Positions 35,020 through 43,478 of a stretch of DNA of 64,000 bases are shown here, one piece after another. Made by a program: the position numbers and the translations under genes. The stretch is from Desulfosporosinus sp. FKB. GTDB taxonomy: Bacteria; Bacillota; Desulfitobacteriia; Desulfitobacteriales; Desulfitobacteriaceae. The notes below the pieces were generated by a model. It made no database searches. It saw only the letters and a program-made list of their open reading frames with translations, and had not been told where the DNA came from. The stretch spans positions 372,001 through 436,000 of the forward strand of contig NZ_NADJ01000040.1 of assembly GCF_002196705.1 (NCBI RefSeq), read 5' to 3'. How positions within the stretch are numbered: the stretch's first letter is position 1; the number at the start of each line of letters is the position of its first letter.

Positions 35020-36345
35020 CTAAAGCAAGCTCGCCGCCCTTGTCGCCAAATCACTCCGCTCCCCATGAATCAACCGCACCTGGCCATAGAACGGCTGCCC
35101 CTTCAGTCGGGAGGCAATATACGCCAACCCATTACTTTCCCTATCCAAATACGGATGATCAATCTGATCCGTATCCCCGCAAAGAACAATTTTCGTCCCC
35201 TCACCGGCACGCGTTATAATCGTCTTAACCTCATGGGCCGTCAGATTCTGGGCCTCATCAATAATCAAAAATTGATTAGGAATACTCCGTCCCCGAATAT
35301 ATGTGAGCACTTCAATTTCCAACTGCTTTTTCTTAATCAGCAGATCAATGGCACTCTCCACAATAGACTCGCCGTTTCGCTCCCGTTCCTTATCCCGCTT
35401 TGACCTTAACAAAAACTCCAGATTGTCATAAATAGGCTGCATATAGGGACGTACCTTTTGTTCCTTTTCCCCGGGAAGAAAACCAATATCTTTGCCAAAA
35501 GGAATTATTGGCCGGGCACAAAGCAGCCGAACATATTTCTCAGCATGAACCGTCTGTTCCAAACCACTCGCTAAAGCAAGCAGAGTCTTCCCCGTCCCCG
35601 CCGGACCCATCAGATTGACCAACTTTATTTCCGGATTGTGGAGCATCTCCAAAGCCCAGGACTGTTCCATATTTTTGGGCCGAATATCCCAGGAAGCCCG
35701 TCCTTGCCCCAGGCAATAAATAAGCTTATTGCCATCAGGCGACGCAACAAGCGGGAGGATACAATGATCACTCAAAACCGTCTTAATACAGCCATTGGCT
35801 GGTAAAGGCTCTTGCCAATAAATAAAGTTATTCCGGTATAGTTCATCGATCTGCTTATCTTCCAGGGATACAGTCAAAACTTCATCCGTAATCTGAGTCA
35901 TAGCCACCTTGTCATTATAATAATCCTCCGTCAAAATTCCCAAAGCATCAGCTTTAACACGCATAGCAATATCCTTCGTAACCAATATCACGCTGCGCTC
36001 ATCCTCATGGGCCAAACTTAAGGAAACTGCCAAAATTCTATTATCCGCTAAACCCATATCGGACTTAAGCGGAAGAATTTCCTTTGAATAATGATTAAGT
36101 TCAATTCGAATTATTCCCCCGCCCGGTAAAGGGACTCCTTGAGAAAGCTGACCGGAATTCCGCAAATAATCCAGATTTCGAACAGCCTCCCGAGCCGCTC
36201 GGCCAACATTATCCTGCTGACGTTTTTTGCCTTCGATTTCCTCTAAAACAACAAACGGAATAATGACCTCATTATCCTGGAATTGAAAAATCGCTCTCGG
36301 GTCATGCAATAATACACTTGAATCGAGCACATAGACCTTTTGCAA
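35020..36345 (-). CDS. PhoH-family ATPase with N-terminal PIN domain
   Basis: ~441 aa. An N-terminal PIN nuclease domain (KVYVLDSSVLLHDPRAIFQF, later SDMGLADNRILAVS with the acidic residues) is joined to a PhoH ATPase: Walker A LMGPAGTGKTLLAL (~residue 262), FLIIDEAQNLTAHE (Walker B) and VLCGDTDQIDHPYLD. This is the PhoH2/YlaK type, thought to act on RNA. TTG at 36345 is eight bases behind AAAAGGATG; upstream codons to 36381 also stay open. It is a single gene with structured element X at its 3' end. Confidence 0.87.
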   Translation of the reverse strand: MQKVYVLDSSVLLHDPRAIFQFQDNEVIIPFVVLEEIEGKKRQQDNVGRAAREAVRNLDYLRNSGQLSQGVPLPGGGIIRIELNHYSKEILPLKSDMGLADNRILAVSLSLAHEDERSVILVTKDIAMRVKADALGILTEDYYNDKVAMTQITDEVLTVSLEDKQIDELYRNNFIYWQEPLPANGCIKTVLSDHCILPLVASPDGNKLIYCLGQGRASWDIRPKNMEQSWALEMLHNPEIKLVNLMGPAGTGKTLLALASGLEQTVHAEKYVRLLCARPIIPFGKDIGFLPGEKEQKVRPYMQPIYDNLEFLLRSKRDKERERNGESIVESAIDLLIKKKQLEIEVLTYIRGRSIPNQFLIIDEAQNLTAHEVKTIITRAGEGTKIVLCGDTDQIDHPYLDRESNGLAYIASRLKGQPFYGQVRLIHGERSDLATRAASLL

Positions 36346-36487
36346 ACTAACACATCCTTTTTGCCCCTCTTCTAATAACATATTCCATAACTTCCCAAAT
36401 ATCTTTAAAAATCCATTACTGCATGTAAACTTATCTCATTTAATCTATATTCCATAATGAAATAACCATGACCGGCATACAGAAACC

Positions 36488-36520
36488 AACAAAAAAAGTC
36501 ATGCTCTGAAAAAGCATGAC
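36488..36520 (-). terminator. Terminator of the ion-channel gene
   Basis: GTCATGCT (36499-36506) and AGCATGAC (36513-36520) form a stem; on the minus strand it is followed by TTTTTTTG. Good match to a Rho-independent terminator ending transcription from 37272. Confidence 0.75.
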
Positions 36521-36564
36521 AAAAATTCTTATCCATCACAGGTACATCTATAATTCCACACGTT

Positions 36565-37272
36565 TTAGGGATCAGCAAAAAAGACGATCCCCATTGTAAA
36601 GATATATATAAAGAATAGAACTTCGAGAGTTACTAAAATCCTTGAGGCATTACTTATTGGCGAAAAGTCTCCCATGCTTGCAGTAGCAAACGTTGTAATA
36701 CTAAAATAGACAAAAGTAAATAATTCGGAGACAATGTCATTTCCGAAATTGCTTCCTGTAAAACTTCCTGGAACCATGTGATATTCAAGGTCATAAGCAA
36801 CTGCAAAATAAATTAGCAAAAGAGTAATGGCTGAGACCGTAGGAATAAATCCACTAAGCAAATGCCCGTTAGTACTTGTTAACACCTTAAACACATAGTA
36901 AGAAACACCCGCAGTTGCGACTATCGAATAAATAACGACTACAGCTGAGCCTACCGGAGTATTTTGAGGCTCAGGATATCCTTTAAAACCCTCATTATCG
37001 TTCTCATCATTCCATTGCTTATGGTTTACCATAAGCAGCAATAAGATCGCAGCTCCATCCCCAACAGCCGCGGGCAGCAAAGGCCAAATTTCAGCAACTG
37101 CAATATCTCGTTCCGATAATCCGCCAGACTCATGTTCAGGTTTTGGGAAAGGCTTAGAATAGGTGAAGGATCCCTCTCCCTCCTCGACATTTGGTGAACT
37201 TATAGGGCATGGATGTGGCGGATACCAAATATGCGGAGGCCATTGACCCTTTACTTTATCCTGCTGACCCAT
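36565..37272 (-). CDS. Two-pore-helix (ion_trans_2) channel-like protein with altered selectivity filter
   Basis: 235 aa, several membrane segments (residues ~68-82, 106-127, 138-160, 205-232) and a pore region. The pore word YFSITTFATASMGDFSPIS aligns with YFSITTFTTTGYGDIYPIS of the channel at 53.8 kb: the K+ filter TTTGYGD is replaced by ATASMGD, so Gly and Tyr are lost while the final Gly-Asp remains. The N-terminus is a Pro/His/Glu-rich cytosolic stretch. ATG at 37272 follows AGGAGGTGATGGA. It may be a non-selective or inactive channel; function inferred only. Confidence 0.7.
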   Translation of the reverse strand: MGQQDKVKGQWPPHIWYPPHPCPISSPNVEEGEGSFTYSKPFPKPEHESGGLSERDIAVAEIWPLLPAAVGDGAAILLLLMVNHKQWNDENDNEGFKGYPEPQNTPVGSAVVVIYSIVATAGVSYYVFKVLTSTNGHLLSGFIPTVSAITLLLIYFAVAYDLEYHMVPGSFTGSNFGNDIVSELFTFVYFSITTFATASMGDFSPISNASRILVTLEVLFFIYIFTMGIVFFADP

Positions 37273-37391
37273 TCCATCACCTCCTCATGACACCATATTA
37301 TTCCAAACAGTCCATTTCTGTGTTACTTATCCCTAACGTCCACGAAAAAAGACGGCGCACATTTATCAACGGGTTAACCTAGTAATGAATT

Positions 37392-37560
37392 ATAGCGAAA
37401 CAACTTCTTTCTGGAAAGTTAACAAGCAAAGGACAAATGACTATTCCAGTAGAATTGAGAACTCTTTTAAAACTAAATGAAGGAGATAGATTAGTCTTCA
37501 TCTTAGATGAAAAAGAAGGAATTATTGAAGTCCAGCCTAAAACCAAGAAGTCAGTTCGAG
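37392..37560 (+). pseudogene. Remnant of an AbrB/SpoVT-type DNA-binding protein gene
   Basis: The frame reads GKLTSKGQMTIPVELRTLLKLNEGDRLVF followed by EKEGIIEVQPKTKKSV: the swapped-hairpin SpoVT-AbrB domain of antitoxin-like transition regulators. No usable start lies upstream of the domain (a stop is 15 codons before the internal ATG at 37437) and after residue ~40 the frame runs into structured element Y. I read it as a gene truncated at both ends, the 3' side by that element. Confidence 0.55.
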
Positions 37561-37585
37561 GGGCTACGGGGACACTCGGCCATCC

Positions 37586-37733
37586 ATGGCCTTCGGACGT
37601 GCGCCGCCGCCATAGCGCCATGAATGGCGCTTATGGTGGGAACCCCGCTCCCCAAAGCAAGTCGCTTGAACGGCTAGTTTGCTCTGCGTCGTATGCACTG
37701 AGCGAGGCCTGACACAAGTCCCCTCAAGTCCCC
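37586..37733. repeat. Structured element, copy Y (behind leuS)
   Basis: Near-identical to copy X from ACGTGC(A/G)CCGCCGCCATAGCGCCA to the CCCC run next to the leuS stop, including the inner hairpin and the AGTCGCTTGAACGG and CTCTGCGTCGTATGCAC words. The complementary left arm of X (AGCAAACT...GCGACTTG) is missing, so only the right part was copied. It ends one base before the leuS stop codon and truncates the AbrB remnant. Confidence 0.75.
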
Positions 37734-40238
37734 CTATTTAACCACCAAATTCACCAATTTCCCAGGCACCGTAATCACCTTAACAACAGTTTTCCCTTGG
37801 GTCCATTCAACCACTTTCGGCTGAGAAACAACGATCTTTTCCAACTCCGCAGCCGATATCTCAGCGGGAACCTGAATCCGATCCCGAACCTTCCCATTGA
37901 CCTGCAGAACAACCGTCACTTCATCCTGAACAAGGGCTTTTTCATCTGCCTCTGGCCATGGCTGTTCATGAATACTGTTCGTATGCCCAATGCCTTGCCA
38001 GAGTTCCTCCGTAATATGCGGCGCAAAAGGAGCCAGAAGAAGGAGAATTCCTTCAATAGCCTCTCTGCCGACTAAAGCATTGGCCGTTGGCTGCTCCTTA
38101 TAGAGATAGAGAGCGTTGACCCACTCCATAATCGTACTGATGGCAGTATTAAAGTTATAGCGCGTGCCAACATCCACTGTCACTCTCTGGATCGCCAAGT
38201 GAGTTTGCCGTCTCATCTCTTTGCCTGCCGAATCCAGATTAGCCCACTCTTTTTCCAAATCAGCCTTAGACGAAGGAACCTTTCTCGTCTCCTTAATAAT
38301 AGACTCATATTGAGCAACTAAGCGCCAAATCCGATTGAGGAAGCGATAGCACCCTTCAACCCCCTGATCGCTCCATTCCAGATCTCTTTCCGGCGGAGCG
38401 GCGAAAAGAATAAATAATCTCGCTGTATCGGCGCCATATTTTCCGATAATGGCCTCGGGGCTGACGATATTCCCCTTCGATTTGGACATTTTCGAACCGT
38501 CCATACAAACCATGCCTTGAGTCAGTAAGTTTTGGAAGGGTTCGTTAGCTTTCAGATAACCAAAATCCCGCAGGCCTTTGGTAAAGAAGCGAGCGTATAA
38601 AAGGTGAAGAATAGCATGTTCAACCCCGCCCACATACTGGTCAACATTCATCCACTGATCCACAGCATCCTTAGTAAAAGGTGCCTCAGTATTTCGAGGA
38701 TCGGTATATCTGAGGAAATACCAGGAGGAACAAGCAAAGGTATCCATGGTATCTGTTTCACGGTGCGCAGGACCGCCGCACTTCGGACACGTCGTTTCTA
38801 TAAAGGACTTCGAAGTCGCCAAAGGATTTTCTCCCGTTTTAAACACCACATCTTCAGGGAGCATTACCGGCAGCTGCTCTTCCGGGACAGGAACAGTACC
38901 ACAAGCTTCACAATATACCATCGGAATCGGTGCACCCCAATACCGCTGTCGGGATATGAGCCAGTCACGCAAGCGGAAATTGACCTTGCGCTGGCCAACA
39001 CCACAACGCTCTACTTCATCAGCAATCTTATCCCAGCCCTCGTCACTGCTCAGACCGTCAAAGGAACCGGAATTAACCAGAATACCATCGTCCGTATAAG
39101 CAGCTTTAAGGGGGTTGTCCTTCTCGCCAGGCTCACTATCGTTAGGCACAATGACTGTTTTAATGGGTAATTGATACTTCGTGGCAAACTCAAAGTCCCG
39201 TTCATCGTGGGCAGGAACTCCCATAACCGCACCAGTGCCATATTCCACAAGAACATAATTGGCAATCCAAATAGGCAGCTTCTCACCGCTTAAGGGATTG
39301 AGGCAATAAGCCCCGATAAACAAGCCTTCTTTTTCAGCTTCTGTCGAGGTTCGAGCGATTTCATTCAACCCGTTCATTTTATTGATGAAGGCCAAAACGT
39401 CAGCCTCATACTTCGTTCCCTTCACTAATTCCAGAACCAGGGGATGTTCAGGCGCTAGAACAACATAACTTACTCCGAACAGAGTATCAACGCGAGTTGT
39501 ATAAACCGAAAATTTCTCTGATCGCCCCTCTAAAGCAAATTGAACCTCGACACCTTCCGAACGCCCAATCCAATTGCGCTGCATGGTTTTAACCTTCTCA
39601 GGCCAGCCGGGCAGATCATCCAAATCCCGCAGCAGAGTCTCAGCATAATCCGTAATTTTGAAAAACCACTGTTCGAGGTTTTTCTTCGTCACAGGCGTAT
39701 CACACCGCTCACAGGCCCCGTCGACAACTTGCTCATTTGCTAAAACCGTGGTGCAGGAAGGACACCAATTAACCGCAGCCTTTTTCTTATACACCAAGCC
39801 ATGCTTATAAAACTCCAAAAACATCCACTGTGTCCACTTGTAATATCCCGGATGGCAAGTTGCAACTTCCCGATCCCAATCATAGGAAAGCCCCATTCCC
39901 TTAAGCTGGCGCTGCATGTTGGCAATGTTTTTCCAAGTCCAATCTGCCGGTGGAGTCTGGTGCTTAATGGCAGCATTTTCTGCAGGCAAGCCAAAAGAGT
40001 CCCAGCCAATGGGATGAAGAACATTAAAACCCTGCATCCGCTTAAAACGGGCTATAACATCAGCAATGGAATAGTTTCTCACATGACCCATATGCAAATC
40101 CCCGGAGGGATAAGGGAACATGGCTAAAGCATAATACTTTGGCTTGTCGGAAGATTCTTCTGTCTTATAAGCCTTTTCTTCCAGCCATTTCTTCTGCCAC
40201 TTGGGTTCAATTTCTATAAACGAATATTTCTCTTGCAT
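37734..40238 (-). CDS. leuS: Leucyl-tRNA synthetase
   Basis: 834 aa class I synthetase. The HIGH box is seen as [16 protein letters not shown] (~residue 43), the editing domain CP1 follows ([13 protein letters not shown]), then a Zn-like [32 protein letters not shown] region, KMSKS as [11 protein letters not shown] (~591) and the anticodon-binding and C-terminal domains. ATG at 40238 follows AGGGGGAAGG. It is controlled by a T-box with a Leu specifier. Normal bacterial length. Confidence 0.98.
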   Translation of the reverse strand: MQEKYSFIEIEPKWQKKWLEEKAYKTEESSDKPKYYALAMFPYPSGDLHMGHVRNYSIADVIARFKRMQGFNVLHPIGWDSFGLPAENAAIKHQTPPADWTWKNIANMQRQLKGMGLSYDWDREVATCHPGYYKWTQWMFLEFYKHGLVYKKKAAVNWCPSCTTVLANEQVVDGACERCDTPVTKKNLEQWFFKITDYAETLLRDLDDLPGWPEKVKTMQRNWIGRSEGVEVQFALEGRSEKFSVYTTRVDTLFGVSYVVLAPEHPLVLELVKGTKYEADVLAFINKMNGLNEIARTSTEAEKEGLFIGAYCLNPLSGEKLPIWIANYVLVEYGTGAVMGVPAHDERDFEFATKYQLPIKTVIVPNDSEPGEKDNPLKAAYTDDGILVNSGSFDGLSSDEGWDKIADEVERCGVGQRKVNFRLRDWLISRQRYWGAPIPMVYCEACGTVPVPEEQLPVMLPEDVVFKTGENPLATSKSFIETTCPKCGGPAHRETDTMDTFACSSWYFLRYTDPRNTEAPFTKDAVDQWMNVDQYVGGVEHAILHLLYARFFTKGLRDFGYLKANEPFQNLLTQGMVCMDGSKMSKSKGNIVSPEAIIGKYGADTARLFILFAAPPERDLEWSDQGVEGCYRFLNRIWRLVAQYESIIKETRKVPSSKADLEKEWANLDSAGKEMRRQTHLAIQRVTVDVGTRYNFNTAISTIMEWVNALYLYKEQPTANALVGREAIEGILLLLAPFAPHITEELWQGIGHTNSIHEQPWPEADEKALVQDEVTVVLQVNGKVRDRIQVPAEISAAELEKIVVSQPKVVEWTQGKTVVKVITVPGKLVNLVVK

Positions 40239-40264
40239 TAAAACCTTCCCCCTTATTATTTACG

Positions 40265-40490
40265 GCTTATAGCAAAAATCCCCCCGTCCCAAGGGACGAG
40301 AGGCCTGCTCCCGTGATACCACCCAAATTCCTAAATACACTCAAAGATTGTAACGGTTCTCACCGATGTTCATTATTACCTGAACACAGCTCCAGGACGA
40401 GTTCCAACAATCCCCTTCAACGGCTTTCACCAACCGCCGCTTCTCTGAAGAAGGGTTTCGAGTACTATTCCCTATCACAGCTTTTAATTA
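40265..40490 (-). promoter_or_regulatory. T-box riboswitch, leucine-specific
   Basis: On the minus strand, stem I runs from AGTACTCGAAACCC to TGGAACTCGTCCTGG; the specifier CUC (Leu; plus-strand GAG at 40399-40401) sits in GGAACTCGTCC as in leuS leaders. Downstream the T-box AATTTGGGTGGTATCACGG (TGGT pairs with the tRNA 3' end) and the terminator CTCTCGTCCC/GGGACGGGGGG + TTTTT (40295-40275) follow. Uncharged tRNA-Leu would stabilise the antiterminator and allow leuS transcription. Confidence 0.93.
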
Positions 40491-40507
40491 TAGAAGTCGT
40501 TTTTCCT

Positions 40508-40560
40508 TAGTGAACTCGTATGGGAGCCACTCCCACTTGTAGAAGTGGGAGTCTTACGAT
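40508..40560. repeat. IS200/IS605-like palindromic unit, copy 1
   Basis: CTCCCACTT (40530-40538) and AAGTGGGAG (40543-40551) make a 9-bp stem with a 4-base loop, flanked by AGTGAACTCG on the left and TCTTACGAT on the right. The reverse complement (TAAGACTCCCACTT...GAGTTCACT) matches copies at 57052 and 63118. No transposase is present. Confidence 0.65.
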
Positions 40561-40588
40561 CGGATAAAAAATACTTTTTTAAAAACCC

Positions 40589-40945
40589 TTAAACCAAACT
40601 GGCGAAAGAAACCTCCTGAGCATCCTTCCAAAGGCGCTCAAGCTGGTAAAACTCACGTTGTTCCGGAGTCATGATATGTATGACCAAGTCCCCGCCGCAA
40701 TCCATCAAAACCCACTTAGCATCAGGCAATCCTTCAACGTGCATTACTGAAATTCCGATCTCTGGCAATTTTTCCTCCAAGTGATTCGTGATCGCTTTCA
40801 CCTGGATTGATGAATTTCCCGTCACGATCAGACAATAATCTGTAACCATAGAAATTCCCTTTAGGTTGAGAAGGGTAAGATCACCACCCTTTTTATCTTC
40901 GGCCAGATGAACAACTTCGGTGAGTTTTTTTTGATCAAGTTCCAA
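40589..40945 (-). CDS. rsfS: Ribosomal silencing factor RsfS
   Basis: 118 aa, binds ribosomal protein uL14 and blocks subunit joining in starvation. KKGGDLTLLNLKGISMVTDYCLIVTGNSSIQVKAITNHLEEKL and WVLMDCGGDLVIHIMTPEQREFYQLERLW are diagnostic. It overlaps the yqeK end by 11 bases, the usual yqeK-rsfS pair. Confidence 0.95.
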   Translation of the reverse strand: MELDQKKLTEVVHLAEDKKGGDLTLLNLKGISMVTDYCLIVTGNSSIQVKAITNHLEEKLPEIGISVMHVEGLPDAKWVLMDCGGDLVIHIMTPEQREFYQLERLWKDAQEVSFASLV

Positions 40946-41516
40946 TAGATATCCTCCTTTTCAAATCATCATAGGTTAGTTGCGTTAAAGGATGAATTGG
41001 ATGGTTGCTTTCCTTTAAATATAGTAAAGTGCCTTCAACACAGTCAAACGTACCCTTTTCTAAATCATCATACAGGGATTGACGCAACTTGTCCACTTCC
41101 GGAAAAGTTCGGCCTGGTTCTGTTAAATCAGCGCTGTAAATCAGCATCTCTAAGGGGGACATTCCTGGTCTCCCTAAAGTATGACTGGCAATTGCCGCCA
41201 ACAAGTCTTTATCCTCAACCTTAAAATAATGTTCCAGCCAATAGGCCGAAAGACGGCCGTGCAAAACATAAGGATACTTCTCATCTTCGGGGTATTCCAG
41301 CAGATTCCAATAGCGTGCTAAACCCACCTGTACCTTTGCTGGAAGTTCCTTTGCCAAATCATGAGCTAACCCCGCACATCGTGCTTTCACAGGATCGACC
41401 CCGTGGCGTTTGGCTAACATTTCCGCGTGATCAGCAACGCCCAAAGTATGCTTGAACCTTGACTCTGAAATCATATGCCTGGCAAGACTCATTACCTCTT
41501 CAACCTGCAGCTCCAC
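40935..41516 (-). CDS. yqeK: HD-domain Ap4A hydrolase YqeK
   Basis: 193 aa. Symmetrical bis(5'-nucleosyl)-tetraphosphatase: RFKHTLGVADHAEMLAKRHG, the HD pair AGLAHDLAKELPAKVQ (residues ~49-55) and HGRLSAYWLEHYF, IASHTLGRPGMSPLEMLIYSADLTEPGR. Metal ligands H...HD...D are present. Next to nadD/rsfS as in most Firmicutes; here a small RRM gene stands between it and nadD. Confidence 0.92.
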   Translation of the reverse strand: MELQVEEVMSLARHMISESRFKHTLGVADHAEMLAKRHGVDPVKARCAGLAHDLAKELPAKVQVGLARYWNLLEYPEDEKYPYVLHGRLSAYWLEHYFKVEDKDLLAAIASHTLGRPGMSPLEMLIYSADLTEPGRTFPEVDKLRQSLYDDLEKGTFDCVEGTLLYLKESNHPIHPLTQLTYDDLKRRISIGT

Positions 41517-41773
41517 GTTCCCGCTCCCCCTTAAACGCCAATTATCTATCTCTTTTGCATTATCTTACATTCTATCAATTTAGGCCATCAACTGCAAAAT
41601 TTTTTATAAATTAACCTTAATTTTAGTATTGTCCGTGATCTGTGACTTAAAACATTAACGTAAGTATGATTGCTCAACAAGAGGTACAGGAAGCAGTTGA
41701 AATATATTTAGTCATTTTAGAAGGGAGACCCCCACAAGCATGTCAGAGGGCCTCCCTTCCAGTCCGCGGGATA

Positions 41774-42022
41774 TTACATTTGTTTCGGTTTAGCTTCATT
41801 CACCGTTAGAGGTCTTCCGCCAAAATCTTTGCCATTTAACTCCTGCGTCATACGTTCAGCGTCCTCTTCGCCAACCTCAATAAATCCAAATCCTCTGGAG
41901 CGGCCTGTCTCACGATCAGTAATAATTCGGCTGCTTTCCACATGGCCATAGGTAGAGAAGAATTCCCCGAGTTCATCCGCTGTAGTATTCCACGGGAGAT
42001 TTCCGACGTATAGAGTTGTCAT
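41774..42022 (-). CDS. RNA-binding protein with a single RRM domain
   Basis: 82 aa. RNP2 is TLYVGNLPWN at the N-terminus and RNP1 is SRGFGFIEV, with a C-terminal GRPLTVNEAKP, as in cold-shock-type bacterial RRM proteins (Rbp). ATG at 42022 is eight bases behind AGAGGTGAG; the upstream in-frame codons are not needed. A GC-rich hairpin (GGGAG/CTCCC, 41723-41756) lies behind it and may end its mRNA. Confidence 0.9.
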   Translation of the reverse strand: MTTLYVGNLPWNTTADELGEFFSTYGHVESSRIITDRETGRSRGFGFIEVGEEDAERMTQELNGKDFGGRPLTVNEAKPKQM

Positions 42023-42095
42023 TATAATACTCACCTCTTTGATATTGATTCATTTTTAGTATGGTCAAATCCCAGCAGAGTATGTAATGACAAGT

Positions 42096-42698
42096 TCACC
42101 GATAAAGATTTTTTTGCTCAATAAACAAACGTACCGCTTCGGGCAGTAAATAGCGAATAGGTTTTTGTTGTTTTACCCGCATTCTAATATCCGTAGAAGA
42201 AATCGCCAGAGCCGGGACTTCCAAATAATGAATTTTATCAACAATTTCCGGATGGTCCTGTCGTACAGACTGCAAAAAATCTTTAGCATCGAAGCCGGGG
42301 CGGGCTGCCCCAATAAATTGAATCATGGTCAAAATCTCTTCAGCCTCCCGCCAAGAAAAAATCTCACGCAGGGCATCTGTTCCCGTAATAAAATACAGCT
42401 CATGCTCAGGCCAAATTTTGCTCAAAAGACGCAGTGTCTCCACCGTATAGGAAGGCCCCTGACGCTCAATTTCCATGGCAGAACATTCGAAGGCTGGATT
42501 GTCTTTAATAGCGCGTTCAACCATTTCCAAGCGGGATTTCCCCGCCGAAATATCGAGCCGGTCTTTGTGAGGCGGTATCCCCGTTGGGATAAATAAAACC
42601 TTACTCAGATTAAATTCACTGCGCGCCATTTCTGCAGCAACTAAATGTCCATAATGGATGGGATCGAAGGTTCCACCCATAACGCCAATTTTTACCAT
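42096..42698 (-). CDS. nadD: Nicotinate-nucleotide adenylyltransferase
   Basis: 200 aa, makes deamido-NAD. GVMGGTFDPIHYGHLVAAEMA holds the nucleotidyltransferase (H/T)xGH motif and ALAISSTDIRMRVKQQKPIRYLLPEAV the ISSTxxR motif. Full length, ATG at 42698. The usual upstream genes (obgE/proBA) are not there; instead an AT-rich island begins ~165 bases upstream of the start. A degraded copy of its first codons and leader lies at 52492-52686. Confidence 0.95.
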   Translation of the reverse strand: MVKIGVMGGTFDPIHYGHLVAAEMARSEFNLSKVLFIPTGIPPHKDRLDISAGKSRLEMVERAIKDNPAFECSAMEIERQGPSYTVETLRLLSKIWPEHELYFITGTDALREIFSWREAEEILTMIQFIGAARPGFDAKDFLQSVRQDHPEIVDKIHYLEVPALAISSTDIRMRVKQQKPIRYLLPEAVRLFIEQKNLYR

Positions 42699-42861
42699 AA
42701 TTTCCTCTATACCCCATGATTATAATTTATTTGTTTCAGTTAAAAAAACATTAGTGATAGATCCTAGGTCCCTTTTCCCATTAAGTTTTCTATAGATAAA
42801 CTTTCATCATTAGATAATGACATCGTTATTTTACCTCAAAATACTATAATCGAAAACTCAT
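42668..42861. repeat. Left direct repeat of the accessory island (nadD start and leader)
   Basis: From AAGGTTCCACCCATAACGCC through GATAGATCCTAGG, CATCGTTATTTTACCTCAAA and the following ATACTATAATCG, this stretch corresponds in order and orientation to 52492-52686 (roughly 80-85% by eye, with small indels). It comprises the first ten nadD codons plus 160 bp upstream. Confidence 0.75.
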
Positions 42862-43478
42862 TCGCACTTAAAATGATTATTTAAATTTTTGAAGCATTAA
42901 GAGTTCTAACAACTCAATAAATTTTTATTAGCACCTTCCTATGGGCTTCCGATTTACAGCCACGGAATATCTAATCAAGAATCGGCAGTACTATGTTTAA
43001 ACAAAGGAATCCCTACATGCCGGTTTCCTGGGGGATCTTTTCTAAGAGTTTTAAGGAAGCATAACTTTTTCAAAACAAAAATTTATACGCATTGATGGTA
43101 GTTATAACTTACCATTACTTGTAATTATTAGAGACGGCGAAGTGACACTATTTGTAACCCTGTTATGTTAAATTTCACTTTCTTAGGTGACAGCATCCTT
43201 ATTAAATGCTGGACGCCCCCTAGGAAATAATTTGTAGCTTCCGACATGAAATCGAAAGAAAGATAGGCTATTATCCGTTAATGAAAGGGAGGATTGTTTA
43301 TAATTAGTTAACTGGTGTAAAAAATCAAGATGCCAGTATATGGATAACCTGAAGTTATATGAAAATCCCCATCCACCATATCGACTACTTGAAATAAGAT
43401 TACTTATAACATACACATTATAATTAAAAGAAACTACTAGAAGAAGAATAGTCTAGCAGTTTCTTTTATTTTAAATTT
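42862..43478. other. Gene-free start of the island
   Basis: 617 AT-rich bases. A 77-codon frame on the minus strand (43183-43416) has no ribosome site and no motif. I see no strong hairpin or known element. Confidence 0.4.

Noticed and set aside
34740-35066. 108-aa minus-strand ORF across the structured repeats
   Set aside because: It is made of the 148-bp repeat and element X and overlaps the end of the phoH-like gene; low-complexity reading of non-coding DNA.
37325-37370. GACGGCGCAC as a fifth 148-bp repeat unit
   Set aside because: Only ~10 bases match the unit start; too short to call.
37561-37712. C-terminal half of the AbrB-like open frame
   Set aside because: This part is translated from structured element Y, so it is not original AbrB sequence.
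43183-43416. 77-aa minus-strand ORF in the island
   Set aside because: No ribosome site and no domain; AT-rich intergenic DNA readily gives such frames.
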